From Janthinobacterium sp. SUN073 (GTDB taxonomy: Bacteria; Pseudomonadota; Gammaproteobacteria; Burkholderiales; Burkholderiaceae_D), in assembly GCF_030397665.1 (NCBI RefSeq), contig NZ_JAPUBT010000003.1, positions 426,037 through 490,036 on the forward strand: a stretch of DNA of 64,000 nt, in the 5' to 3' direction. This document shows positions 17,301 to 24,953 of this stretch, piece by piece (within the stretch, counting starts at the first letter, position 1; each line of letters begins with the position of its first letter). Made by a program: the position numbers and the translations under genes. Below the pieces are notes generated by a model that was given only the letters and a program-made list of their open reading frames with translations, had not been told where the DNA came from and did not search any database.

Positions 17301-20080
17301 ACAGCCGTCAGGACGTCCAGCAGCTCTTTGGCCTTGGCCACGTCGCCGCCCTGCTCTTGCGTCGAAGCCTTGCCTTGCACGATGCCAAGGCGGTTCAGCG
17401 CTTCAATCTTGCGATTGATGCCATCGATGACCTTCTCATTGCCCTCGAAACTTGCAAGAGCAGCTTTTTGCTCTTCAAGGTCGGCGACTGCCAAAGCGGT
17501 TTTTTGCGCCGGCAACAAGCCGTAGGTGCGGATTTGCTCCTCTGTGACGGCGATCTGCGCATTAATCGCGCCAATTTCTTTATTGGTTGCCAGTACCGCC
17601 GCCTCACTAAGCGCGTCCTTACGCAGCATTTCCTCCATTTCCGTAAGTTCGACGGCATCAGCTGCCCGCAAAATTGCCGCTGCGCGTTTAGCATCTAAAT
17701 CATTTGCCTTTTTATTATTTTTTTCTACCTCTACGCCAGTAGCGTTATGGTGATCTTTGAGGACTGCAATTTGCCTGGTATAGCCATTAATTTCCTCTTG
17801 TTCAGCGGCCCGCGCATTGTCACGTTTATTCTTAAAGTATTCCTCATCGCCAAGTCGCCCTGCCTTATGGAACATCTCGTTAATCTTGGAAAGCTGTCCA
17901 ATTCTCTCTTTTTCGAGATTCACATCATCCTGGATGCGGGCTAGGCGATCCGCCATTGCCGTGTTTTCGACCTGGTCAGCTTTTGGCTTGACCTGCTCCG
18001 TATGAGCTTTTTTTCGAGCGGCAATACCGACGGCGATCGCATCTGGAGTGATGAGCGGTGAATTTGGGTCGGCGGCCCGGATGGCTTCGATGTTCGATTG
18101 GTACGCATCCAGGGCGACCGCCAGCTCCCCCATTCCTTTCTTTTGCAGGCGGATATCTTCCGCGTGGATCATCGCGGCGGCATGAACTGCACGCGAATTT
18201 TTAGTCGCGACTTCGCCCTGAGCCAGCGCGACAGCGTCAGCCTTATTCAATTTATCCACCGCATCCGTCAGGCCAAACACGATCTGGGTACGGGTTGCCT
18301 GGAGTTCAGGAGTAATGGCATCAGGCGCCCGCCCCAAACGCAGGTTGCTATCCGCCAATCCTTTATCAAATTCCGCCAGGCGGAAGCTGTATTTTTTGAC
18401 ATCGGAAGCGGCTGTATCCTTCTTACCGTAGTTCCCGATAGCATCCATTGCGCCGCCCACAGCCTCCTTCACGCCATGCCAAGCCCGCGCAACACTGCCA
18501 AGGTTTGCAATCATCTGCTCGGCACCATCCTTGGTTGCCTTTGCAAACGCCTCAGTGGCGACAGCAGACGCCCCCTTGGCATCACCGTCTTTCTCCAGAG
18601 CACGGATAGCCTCATATACCGAAAGCGTCAAGAAGTGATAGGTGTCATCCAGCTTGACGGTTGCGCGCGTGATCACCTCGGTCGCACGGTTGGTGCTACC
18701 CGTCGACTGAACGGCCAGAGATTCGAATTCTTTGATTGTTTTTTTGACAGATTCACCAGTGGCATGTTCAAGAGCAATAACGGCATCAGTAATGTAGGCG
18801 ATCTGATCGCCCGTAAATTTGCCGGTGCCGGCCAACTCTGTGACAACCTTCTTGGCCTCACGGATACTCCCGCCCGCCTCAGTCGCCGCATGCGCCATTT
18901 CGTTCAGCTTGTCGCTGGTGACGCCTGCATAGTTATTCGTCGAGATCAGGGCATTGTTCATTTCACGCTGCTCGCTGGCACCTTTGATCATCGCGTAGGC
19001 AACCGTGCCCAGTGCGCCAGCAAAGGCCAGCGCAGCCAGGCCGGCGGCGCTGAACAGCAGGCTGGCGGCTCCAGTTTGTTCGCCGAGAACCATCATCGAG
19101 CCGCCGAAGCGTTGGAACTGCCCCTGGCTCAGCTCATGGGCAAGCACCAACAGTTCGCGCTTGGCGCTCGCCGATTGAAAACTCAGGCCCTCCATGTGGC
19201 CGCCCGCCGACTTCGCGCCGGCGCCGGCCTCGGCCAGCTTGTTGATCAGCGGTGAAGCGGCGTCGGATACGCCCAACTGGGCGGCGCGGTAGGTTTGTAG
19301 CTGCTGGGTCGTCATACCCAGCGTGGCCACTTGGTCCTGCAAGCTCTTGATAAAACGATCGCCAGCGGCTGCTGCCCGATCCTGTGCGCCAGCGGCGTCG
19401 CGGGCAGCCCGCTCTTCGCGATGCATGGCATCAATGCTATTGCCCAATGCCGCTGCCTTGGTCTGGGCCGCGCTACCCAAGCCCAATTCGGCGGCGCGAT
19501 AGCGCTCCAGTTCGCCGCGTGCCATTCCGAAGGTATCGATCTCGCGCTGCAGCTGCATCAGCATTCTGTGATTGGACTCTTCCAGGGTCCGAGCTGCGTC
19601 GGCGGCCTGCCGCATGATGCGGGTCGTGTCGGCCATCGCGCCGTTGTAGTCAGCCTGCTTCTTCCAAGTACGCTCGGTGGCATTGCCGAGACTATCAATC
19701 CCAGCGGCGGCGGCCTCACTGCTACGCCAGACGCCCATAGATGAGCCCATGAACCCATCGAGCGTGTTACTGCCGCCCAGGAATACCGTGCGGATGCGGG
19801 TAGCAGTGGCGCCCATCGCGTCGATAGAAGCGGTCGCAGCATCCACCTTGTGGACCACGCGCGCGCCTGCCTCACCCACGGCATCGACAGCGGCTGCACC
19901 TTCCGCAGTTTTACCCTTGGCGTCCGCGCTCGCCTTGCCAAGTTTGTCTATGGCCGTCGTCGCGCTGTCGACCTTCTTCTCGACACTCTCACTGGCGGCG
20001 CCGAGGCGATCCATGGCCTGGGCGCCCTGCTCCAGTTGGCGCGTGTCAATCGAAAGGCCAAGCTCGGCGATATCAGGCAT
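14366..20080 (-). CDS. Tail tape measure protein
   Basis: A 1904-residue protein, the longest gene here. ATG 20080 is chosen because it overlaps the upstream stop (TAATG) and starts MPDIAELGLSIDTRQLEQG, as in lambda-family tape measures. The N-terminal 350 residues are Ala/Gln-rich helix. A lambda-type middle domain lies at about 400-650, two hydrophobic Gly/Ala-rich patches occur near 1200-1240 and 1310-1380, and long coiled coils occupy the rest. The tape measure sets tail length and enters the host envelope at DNA injection. At roughly 1.5 Angstrom per residue it predicts a tail near 0.28 micrometre, so a long flexible siphovirus tail. Confidence 0.92.
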   Translation of the reverse strand: MPDIAELGLSIDTRQLEQGAQAMDRLGAASESVEKKVDSATTAIDKLGKASADAKGKTAEGAAAVDAVGEAGARVVHKVDAATASIDAMGATATRIRTVFLGGSNTLDGFMGSSMGVWRSSEAAAAGIDSLGNATERTWKKQADYNGAMADTTRIMRQAADAARTLEESNHRMLMQLQREIDTFGMARGELERYRAAELGLGSAAQTKAAALGNSIDAMHREERAARDAAGAQDRAAAAGDRFIKSLQDQVATLGMTTQQLQTYRAAQLGVSDAASPLINKLAEAGAGAKSAGGHMEGLSFQSASAKRELLVLAHELSQGQFQRFGGSMMVLGEQTGAASLLFSAAGLAALAFAGALGTVAYAMIKGASEQREMNNALISTNNYAGVTSDKLNEMAHAATEAGGSIREAKKVVTELAGTGKFTGDQIAYITDAVIALEHATGESVKKTIKEFESLAVQSTGSTNRATEVITRATVKLDDTYHFLTLSVYEAIRALEKDGDAKGASAVATEAFAKATKDGAEQMIANLGSVARAWHGVKEAVGGAMDAIGNYGKKDTAASDVKKYSFRLAEFDKGLADSNLRLGRAPDAITPELQATRTQIVFGLTDAVDKLNKADAVALAQGEVATKNSRAVHAAAMIHAEDIRLQKKGMGELAVALDAYQSNIEAIRAADPNSPLITPDAIAVGIAARKKAHTEQVKPKADQVENTAMADRLARIQDDVNLEKERIGQLSKINEMFHKAGRLGDEEYFKNKRDNARAAEQEEINGYTRQIAVLKDHHNATGVEVEKNNKKANDLDAKRAAAILRAADAVELTEMEEMLRKDALSEAAVLATNKEIGAINAQIAVTEEQIRTYGLLPAQKTALAVADLEEQKAALASFEGNEKVIDGINRKIEALNRLGIVQGKASTQEQGGDVAKAKELLDVLTAVDTATKSAAQGMAASFGAVGTAIGGLTTALSGYAVQQQAIAAQLAVATKDAYGDPTKVAKAQAAAAQQGARAQIKSYGDMASSAKGFFKENTAGYRAMEGAEKAYRAVEMAMAIESMVKKLFAVEVVTTATLGAEAAKAVAVQAGTATQLAADTVKGTSAAAVAVATQAQGDPYSAWIRMAAMAAAMAALGFAVSGGGGSDTTAKDRQAATGTGSILGDSSAKSESIAHSLAIMEKNSGLGLAHTISMDSSLRKMVSGIGNLSSLLARSGVVAEGGGAAAGVQTGTTTLGGGVGKAAFAGLGAYGGALAGGAVGSVLTMGVIGAAPTLLGAIGGPIGMAVGAMLGSVLGGVVSKLFGTSTSIKDQGITGKAMSLGNVDALGFTAQAYADVNTKKKAFGITYKNNDSTQTTALSGEMNNQFTMIISSMGQTIRNAADALGMGGAAFNARLNSFVIDLGKISLKGLSGEEQQKALETAFSKLGDDMAKFGVAGLAQYQAVGEGYLETLVRVTNDYLQVSDVLAVLGKSFNTTGLGAVALSESLIAAAGGLDKLTSGTGFFVENFLTEAERMAPITKSVNDAMGKLGVSGVTTVDQFKALVLAQDLNTAAGQAMYSQLIAIAEPFKKAADYAAELAAATGDFAAVAKTASEIASEHRDLQKQLNELTKSETELLAIQRSSIAAVNCALFDQVQAAKAVVSAKDALGKAYEKESAAAQTALDKSKSWVTTLNGLNASMALGAQSTLTPEQKYAEARAQFEKTLAAANAGDTTAQSGLSAAEQAFLTASQVVNASDARYAADYARVVAANDEALKWASAQVDVQQASLDALKAQVSGLIAINDSVLTVAQAIANLHAAMGTATGLGVKFDGSHAGGLANVPFDGYAAELHRGEVVVDAQAASAMRRYFGGAPSQGGGNTDALVAEIKGLREEVKGLRADQKVQTGATIQATVESNDKAAKTVVAGVDKSAKASAWAKQVEYSQ

Positions 20081-20900
20081 TATTTTTCCTTCTTGGTTTG
20101 GTGATAAATAAACAGCGCATCGAGGCGATCGATCACGCCCTCTTCGAACGGATCGAAACGAACGCCGTGACGTGCCTGCCATGCCAATATCTCGGCACTG
20201 GTCAGCGAATTCACGGCCATGCCGCATTGGCGCTTCTGGTTCAGCTGGGTGAACCAGGTCCAGATATAGGCCAGCTCGGACGGCAGCTGCGGCACCGCCG
20301 GTGCCTCTGGCTCCCGGTACAGCGGGTTTTGCCGGGCGGTGTCCAGGTGATCGCCCTTGGCGTTGCCGTCGCCTGCCGCTGCCGCGCGATCAAACAAATG
20401 ATCGGCGCACAGCAGAAGGGCCTGGGTCAGACCTTCAAAAAATTGGCGTCGTTTTCCAGGGCGGTCGTCACGCGGTCCTGCCAGGTCGGGTACTTGTCGA
20501 ATGCCGCGGCGATCATGTCCTTGTCGAACGCTGCCGGTGCGCCGTTGCTGGTGAAGCCGTACCAGTCAACCGCCACGGCCAGCGCCAGGCGCTTCTGGTT
20601 GTCATCGATGACGTTCACCAGCTTGTCCGCGCCTTCGTCGGTCGAGGCGTCGATTGCGGTCTTGCGCTTGGCCGACTTCTTGTAGCCTTCGGCGCGCACG
20701 GCGTGGCTTTCCTTGCGGTACTCGTCGGAATTCTTGCCGACGATCTTGATGCCGGCCACGGGCTCGCCGTCGGCGTCGAAGATCACGGGCACGTCGAAAG
20801 TCACGCGCGCGGCAGGCGCGGACAGGTTGGAGATATCGAAGCCAGCGACGGCCAGGGCTTGAGCGGCGTTCAGGACTGCAGGTGCTTGGGTGGTGTTCAT
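20080..20900 (-). CDS. Tail assembly chaperone G-T fusion by -1 frameshift
   Basis: Slipping one base back at the TTTTTTG heptamer (20436-20442) joins the 157-residue G-like frame to a second frame. That frame continues FEGLTQALLLCADHLFDRA and ends KKEK at 20080. The second part has no usable ATG or ribosome site of its own, as expected for a T domain made only by frameshift. In lambda the gpG and gpGT proteins act as a chaperone pair that holds the tape measure before tube assembly. Order (tail tube, G, GT, tape measure) is exactly conserved here, and the T stop overlaps the tape-measure ATG. Confidence 0.85.
20427..20900 (-). CDS. Tail assembly chaperone (G-like)
   Basis: A 157-residue soluble protein starting at ATG 20900 (MNTTQAPAVLNAAQALAVAGF); the longer upstream frame runs through a non-coding hairpin and is rejected. 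A central beta block (ARVTFDVPVIFDADGEPVAGIKIVGK) and a helical C-terminal half with WQDRVTTALENDANFLKV are visible. It is the unshifted product; ribosomes that slip at its last codons make the longer GT form. It lies directly after the tail tube gene and its terminator-like hairpin, and is needed for tail assembly but is not expected in virions. Confidence 0.85.
   Translation of the reverse strand: MNTTQAPAVLNAAQALAVAGFDISNLSAPAARVTFDVPVIFDADGEPVAGIKIVGKNSDEYRKESHAVRAEGYKKSAKRKTAIDASTDEGADKLVNVIDDNQKRLALAVAVDWYGFTSNGAPAAFDKDMIAAAFDKYPTWQDRVTTALENDANFLKV
20436..20442 (-). promoter_or_regulatory. Programmed -1 frameshift heptamer TTTTTTG
   Basis: On the minus strand the codons AAT TTT TTG contain the X-XXY-YYZ form T-TTT-TTG, four codons before the G-like stop. 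The -1 frame downstream is open through to the tape-measure start and encodes a coherent T-like domain. Confidence 0.8.
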
Positions 20901-20996
20901 GGGTAGTGCCTTTCGTGGGTAATAAACAATGCCCGTGCCGGCCGCCGCGCCCACGAAGGCGACAGCGACCGGTCGGTGCTGGGGTTGGCTTGCGCC

Positions 20997-21024
20997 CAAA
21001 AGGAAGCCCGGCGCGCGGCCGGGC
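20997..21024 (-). terminator. Terminator hairpin after tail tube gene
   Basis: Minus strand: 7-bp stem GCCCGGC/GCCGGGC around a 5-base loop, followed by TTCCTTTT. It probably lowers read-through from the abundant tail tube mRNA into the chaperone and tape-measure genes. Confidence 0.7.
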
Positions 21025-21030
21025 AATGGA

Positions 21031-22233
21031 TTACAGACTGGTGTCTTGGAAGGCCACGGTGGTTGCTTCGTGCTGCGCGTCGGCGCCCTGGTAACGCAGG
21101 ATGTCGAAAGCGCAAGTGATAATCTTGTTTTTCTCGCCATCATCGACCTTGGCCGAGGTGATCTTGATGCGGCCCATGGCGATCGTCATGACCTCGGCCA
21201 ACGGCGCCGTGCTGGCTGCCATGGCGTAGGCCAGCGGCAGTTCGACTTCCTGCTTGAAGTAATCGATGTATGTCGAATCCTGCATCAGCACCGTGAACTG
21301 GCCGCTGCCCAGCACCTTGCCGCGCGAGGCGGCCGTGGCGAACTTGGAGCCGATCACCGGATCGATCTTGACCTGGCCGTCCAGCGACAGCGACATGCCC
21401 GTGCAGATTTGCGACGGGATGCCGGCAACCGACAGCATCGCGGTGGCGCCAGAGAACTTGCCGGTACCGGGCGTGGCGGCGGGCGCCGCGAAGTACGCCG
21501 CTGGCGTGGTCGCGCCTTCCAGCTTGCCCATCAGGGTGAAGTCCATGCTCGTGATGCCGTTCGGCTGCACGGCGATATCGACCTTGCTGACCAACTGGTC
21601 GATGAAGCAGCGGTTGACGGCAATGCCTGGATCCTGAACTTCCGCGGTGAACCAGTCCGTGGTATGGCCGGTCAGTGGTGTGAAGCTGCGCTTGCCGGTC
21701 GCGGTCACGGTAACAGGATCGCCGGCGGCTTTGACCGTCATCGCCGAGCCGTCCATGAACTGACCTGCCAATACCAAGGCAGTCACCGAGGTCACGAAGA
21801 AATTCTTACCGTTGTTGGCGGCGCCAGTGGTCAGCAGGCCGCTAATGCGCACTACGGTACCGGCGCGGTGGCCGTCGGCCAGCCAGGAGCCAGCGGTGCG
21901 CGTCAGGCCCGTTGCGCCCGATGCGACCGTATTCTGTGCCGTGGTGACGCCGCCAGTGGTGAAGTCGCGACGCAGCAGCGCGGCCAGCAACGCGGTGTAG
22001 GTGCCGCAGCTCGCCTCGCCCTTGATGGCGCCGGAGGTGCGGAAGTTGCCCAGGCGCGTGTCGCCTTGTTGCTGGCTCGGGTCGATCTCGTTGCTCGAGT
22101 ACTTGTCAGCGTCCGTGTCGAACGTCGCCGTCACGCGCGGGTAGAGGCGGCCGACGGCGGCCAGAGCCTTCGTGCCTTCCGCTGTTTGCTTGCCGATAAC
22201 TAAAAGTGAATCGATGCCGTTTGCAGTGGTCAT
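21031..22233 (-). CDS. Major tail tube protein
   Basis: A 400-residue protein starting MTTANGIDSLLVIGKQT with beta-rich composition throughout. It holds the expected elements of a long tail tube subunit: an N-terminal IGKQTAEGTKA block, a central Ig-like insertion (about 90-180, Gly/Thr/Val-rich), and a C-terminal GRIKITSAKVDDGEKNKI strand pair. Hairpin terminators flank the gene on both sides (20997-21024 and 22259-22281), as for other highly expressed virion genes here. Position between tail terminator-like gene and the chaperone pair supports the call. It polymerises into the inner tube of the tail. Confidence 0.8.
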   Translation of the reverse strand: MTTANGIDSLLVIGKQTAEGTKALAAVGRLYPRVTATFDTDADKYSSNEIDPSQQQGDTRLGNFRTSGAIKGEASCGTYTALLAALLRRDFTTGGVTTAQNTVASGATGLTRTAGSWLADGHRAGTVVRISGLLTTGAANNGKNFFVTSVTALVLAGQFMDGSAMTVKAAGDPVTVTATGKRSFTPLTGHTTDWFTAEVQDPGIAVNRCFIDQLVSKVDIAVQPNGITSMDFTLMGKLEGATTPAAYFAAPAATPGTGKFSGATAMLSVAGIPSQICTGMSLSLDGQVKIDPVIGSKFATAASRGKVLGSGQFTVLMQDSTYIDYFKQEVELPLAYAMAASTAPLAEVMTIAMGRIKITSAKVDDGEKNKIITCAFDILRYQGADAQHEATTVAFQDTSL

Positions 22234-22258
22234 GGTGTGGATTGCCTTTCTTTGGTCG

Positions 22259-22281
22259 AAAAAAAGACCGCCGAGGCGATC
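22259..22281 (-). terminator. Terminator hairpin before tail tube gene
   Basis: Minus strand: stem GATCG/CGGTC (one G-T pair) with a short loop followed by seven T, just after the gene ending at 22300. Confidence 0.6.
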
Positions 22282-22299
22282 TGTGTGGGTTGATGCGGG

Positions 22300-22701
22300 T
22301 TACAGGTTGCAGAACCAGCGAATCTTGACCGGGACCATCCAGCGGTCGCCGTCCTCGCAGCCGTTGGCGATTTCAGGCGTGCGCTCAATCTGCACGGTCA
22401 CATCGCCCTTCGTGAAGCTAGCGCCGCGGCGGAACAGCTCCTTGATCATCTCAGCGCGCGCGCTGGCGGCAGCAGTCCCCTGCCCCGGCGGATACAGCAA
22501 GCTGACCTGGAAGATGCCGCGCTCCTGGCGCGAGCCGTCGCCCATGGAATGATTGTCTGGCTCGGCCGGCAGAAAATAGGCCGCTTGATACGGCCGGCCG
22601 GTGACTGGCGTGTACGGGACGTTCTGCCAAGCGGTGTCGATGGCGGGCGCGAGGCTGGCCAGGGCTAGCTCCAGCGCCGCTCGTATTGTTGGTTGGCTCA
22701 T
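22300..22701 (-). CDS. Tail terminator-like protein (DUF4128)
   Basis: A 133-residue protein with the DUF4128 layout: an N-terminal helix (TIRAALELALASLAPAIDTAWQN), the P-Y-TPVTGRPYQAAYFLP strand region, and a RGIFQVSLLYPPGQG strand typical of the family. The C-terminus has VTVQIERTPEI. Proteins of this family sit in the neck region of siphophage clusters and resemble tail terminators such as lambda gpU, which caps the finished tail. It overlaps the upstream gene by four bases and precedes the tail tube gene, as expected. Confidence 0.75.
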   Translation of the reverse strand: MSQPTIRAALELALASLAPAIDTAWQNVPYTPVTGRPYQAAYFLPAEPDNHSMGDGSRQERGIFQVSLLYPPGQGTAAASARAEMIKELFRRGASFTKGDVTVQIERTPEIANGCEDGDRWMVPVKIRWFCNL

Positions 22702-23195
22702 AATTTATAGCTTGAATAGCCTTGGGCGAACTCGCTTGCGGTGGTGCCGTCGCGCACGCCGTTCACAGCATTGTCAACGATGACGCTAAATTTCACTACC
22801 GTGATGGCGACCACGCCAATCGGCGCCTTACCGGACCATCCCTCTTCGATTCTTTTTACATAGGGAAGATTGTTCACCAGATAAATAACGTCGCCTGATT
22901 TAGCGGTCTTTATGGTGGCCCCATTCGCCGCCATCGTGGCTGAGCCATCTTTATCGATACGATCAAGGGTGGCGGCAGTCGGCGAGCCTATAGATAATTG
23001 CCAATTACCCCTAAATCTGCCGCCAGCGTAACCCGGTGGTGGCTTGCTCTTCCAATATGTGGCATCACCAACAGGCGACCTGCTGTCGATTTCTTCAGCA
23101 ATCTTCATGGTGATGGCGCGCACCACCAGATCTTGGCTGGCCTTGGTCTTGGCGATGAATTCGGCGATCTGCATGGAAAAGGACATACCGGCCAT
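22698..23195 (-). CDS. Neck/tail completion protein (HK97 gp10-like)
   Basis: A 165-residue protein. ATG 23195 is taken as the start because it shares a base with the upstream stop (TGATG); a TTG one codon earlier is less likely. It begins with a helix (MQIAEFIAKTKASQDLVVRAITMKI), then an Arg-rich strand GGRFRGNWQLSIGSP, which fits gp10/gpZ-like completion proteins. It also has VIYLVNNLPYVKRIEEGWSG, where the family has its 'Ya..iE.G' motif. Such proteins sit at the top of the tail and complete head-tail joining. Confidence 0.7.
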   Translation of the reverse strand: MAGMSFSMQIAEFIAKTKASQDLVVRAITMKIAEEIDSRSPVGDATYWKSKPPPGYAGGRFRGNWQLSIGSPTAATLDRIDKDGSATMAANGATIKTAKSGDVIYLVNNLPYVKRIEEGWSGKAPIGVVAITVVKFSVIVDNAVNGVRDGTTASEFAQGYSSYKL

Positions 23196-23569
23196 CAAAT
23201 TCCCCTGAGTTGCAGCGCGTGCAGCACGGCCACGTCGACCGGCGCCGTAGTTTCAACGGCCTTGACCGTATAGCTGGCGCCACCAAACAGCACCAAGTCG
23301 GCCGCAGTAGGCTGCGGCATCGGCGTGCCGTTGCGCTGCAGTGGCGACAGCAACAGCTTCTGGTCGCCCGCCTGGATCAGCGTGCCGTCGATATTCTCGG
23401 CCTCGTAGTTGATCTTGACGCCCGTGCCTTCGTAGTCGGTGGTGGTAATAGGCGCCGTGCCCAAGCCAGGATCATATGGACCGGTTACGACCTGGCGAAG
23501 CACCACGATGCCGCCCTTGCGGCGCAGGGACTGGTCGGCGCGCGCGGCGGTTTTGCTGTAATCGGTCAT
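23195..23569 (-). CDS. Head-tail joining protein, putative
   Basis: A 124-residue protein with an Arg-rich start (AARADQSLRRKGG), followed by beta strands (IVVLRQVVTGPYDP, GVKINYEAENIDGTLIQAGDQKLLLSP). It ends with the strand ASYTVKAVETTAPVDVAVLHALQLRG. The 'g..i..gD.kll..p' pattern followed by a 'y.V..v....p' strand is typical of head-tail stopper/adaptor proteins. It lies between the ParB-like gene and the gp10-like gene and overlaps the latter. Role in the connector is inferred from fold pattern and order. Confidence 0.6.
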   Translation of the reverse strand: MTDYSKTAARADQSLRRKGGIVVLRQVVTGPYDPGLGTAPITTTDYEGTGVKINYEAENIDGTLIQAGDQKLLLSPLQRNGTPMPQPTAADLVLFGGASYTVKAVETTAPVDVAVLHALQLRGI

Positions 23570-23571
23570 AC

Positions 23572-23943
23572 CTATGGCACTTTCAAGTAGTCATACGGCG
23601 GCGTCTCCACGAAGCGCACGGCCTTGATCGTGGTCTTGCCGTCGATCAGGGCACGCAGCACGCGATGCCATCCATCCATGATGAAGCCTTGCTGGCACAT
23701 GATGATCGGGTGGCTGGTATCGACGTCCAGCGCGCGGCGCACATGATGCGCAATGCCGTAAGCCGATCCCACGGCCGGCCAGACTTCCGATCCACTGTAG
23801 ATTGCGGCCAGCGGCAAGTCGAACGGGGCGAGATCCTTGGCGCGTGCGATTAGGTTTGTCACGATCCAGACCTTGTCGCCTTCGCGGTAGGTGTTGTCAG
23901 CAACGAAACAGCCATCGATCTTCACTGCGGGGTATGCGCTCAT
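23572..23943 (-). CDS. ParB-like domain protein in head cluster
   Basis: A 123-residue protein with a ParB/sulfiredoxin-like core. The motif HPIIMCQQGFIMDGWHRVLRAL (about 79-100) corresponds to the family's 'pIii..g.iiDG.HRl.A.' nucleotide-binding signature. The ParB N-terminal GxxR box is absent or poorly matched. Genes of this type occur inside capsid or connector clusters of siphophages, with unknown job. It begins at ATG 23943, overlapping the previous stop, and is followed by the joining protein after 2 bases. A CTP- or ATP-using role is known for relatives but is not shown for phage head copies. Confidence 0.65.
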   Translation of the reverse strand: MSAYPAVKIDGCFVADNTYREGDKVWIVTNLIARAKDLAPFDLPLAAIYSGSEVWPAVGSAYGIAHHVRRALDVDTSHPIIMCQQGFIMDGWHRVLRALIDGKTTIKAVRFVETPPYDYLKVP

Positions 23944-24452
23944 GCTCGTGTCACCTTGATCGAATTGCCGGCACCGGCAGCGCCGAAGTACGGCGCCAGA
24001 AGCGCATCCACGGCCACGAAGCGCTCGCGCGCGTCCGTGGTGTTCTGGAAGTACTCGGTTTCCAGAGGGCCGGTCTTGTCTTTCTTTATCGCGTTCGAGC
24101 CGGTGTCGAGGTCGGGCAGCAACTCCTCACCTCTGCCTGCGCGTACAGCCAGATCGATGCAGGCATTGACCACGTCCAGCGGCAGGCAATTGCTGGGCAC
24201 GGCGAAACCGTCGACCACGACGTTGTAACGCGGCCAGTCCAGTGCCTGACGCTGATGCACACGGCAGCCGGCCCAGCGGGTGCGGTAGGTAGCCATGAAC
24301 AGCGTGGCCCTGCGCAGCGCAATCTCTTTGTCAGCTTCGGCCAGCGCCGTCCAGGCACTCAGGCCCAGGCTGGTGCAGCGCGTATCAGCCGCAGCGACGC
24401 TGGCATAGGATTCGGCATCGGCCAGCCCGGCGCCAGTTTCAGTGATGAGCAT
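23940..24452 (-). CDS. DnaT-like connector protein
   Basis: A 170-residue mainly helical protein: MLITETGAGLADAESYASVAAADT, then W-rich helices with ALRRATLFMATYRTRWAGCR and QALDWPR. The 'ALRRAT.yld..y.W.G......QaL.WPR' signature is characteristic of phage head-tail connector proteins annotated as DnaT-like ssDNA-binding. In these clusters it is the adaptor ring below the portal, not a replication protein. The gene order (coat, small acidic protein, this, ParB-like, joining protein) agrees. Confidence 0.8.
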   Translation of the reverse strand: MLITETGAGLADAESYASVAAADTRCTSLGLSAWTALAEADKEIALRRATLFMATYRTRWAGCRVHQRQALDWPRYNVVVDGFAVPSNCLPLDVVNACIDLAVRAGRGEELLPDLDTGSNAIKKDKTGPLETEYFQNTTDARERFVAVDALLAPYFGAAGAGNSIKVTRA

Positions 24453-24503
24453 GATGGTCCTAATGTGGAAGTCCCGCGCGCGGCGGGAGGTGCTGGTCAG
24501 TAT

Positions 24504-24896
24504 TTATGCTTTGGCGGCTTTGGCTGGCTTTTCGGTCGAGGCAGCAGTGGCGGCCGGCGGCGAAGCGGTGGCAGCGGCGGCATCCTTGGCAGCCTGGAGG
24601 CGTGCCGCTTCGTCGCGCAAACGCTGCGCTTCAACGTCGTTGGCCTGGGCTTGATCGGCCAGGCGCAGCTCCTGCGCGGCAATGCGCTCCTTCTCGGCGT
24701 CCAGTGAGCGCTCGCGCTCCAGCAGCTGATCGCGAGCGGCCAGCAGTTCGGCCATCGTCGGCACGCGCTCGATGGGCGCGCCCAAGTACTGATCGCCGTA
24801 CAGCTCATGCACGTCGGGGTTGAAGTCGGATTTATTGATGACGACGAACGGGCCCTGCGTGTGCGGGTCCGTCGATACGATTTTGAGGGTATCCAT
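24504..24896 (-). CDS. Small coiled-coil head-region protein
   Basis: A 130-residue protein. The N-terminal 45 residues are globular (LKIVSTDPHTQGPFVVINKSDFNP). The middle is a Glu/Arg/Ala-rich coiled coil (about 50-105), and the tail is an Ala/Lys/Pro-rich stretch ending KPAKAAKA. The start has good spacing after the hairpin at 24913-24937. It follows the coat gene directly. Small proteins here often decorate capsids or help the connector. I recognise no family. Confidence 0.65.
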   Translation of the reverse strand: MDTLKIVSTDPHTQGPFVVINKSDFNPDVHELYGDQYLGAPIERVPTMAELLAARDQLLERERSLDAEKERIAAQELRLADQAQANDVEAQRLRDEAARLQAAKDAAAATASPPAATAASTEKPAKAAKA

Positions 24897-24912
24897 GGTG
24901 AATTCCAGGTGA

Positions 24913-24937
24913 GGCCCGGCAGCACCGCAGTGCTCGC
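24913..24937 (-). terminator. Strong intergenic hairpin after coat gene
   Basis: Minus strand: an 8-bp stem GGCCCGGC/GCCGGGCC with an inner part of low pairing and no T run. It lies right after the coat stop. It may protect the 3' end of coat mRNA or slow transcription rather than terminate it fully. Confidence 0.45.
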
Positions 24938-24953
24938 CGGGCCAGGTTGATGA

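Noticed and set aside
18098..19255. Long plus-strand frame opposite the tape measure gene
   Set aside because: Antisense to the tape measure, with no start signal and no recognisable domain.
20929..22203. 424-codon plus-strand frame opposite the tail tube gene
   Set aside because: Antisense shadow; the minus-strand gene has the correct size, place and flanking terminators.
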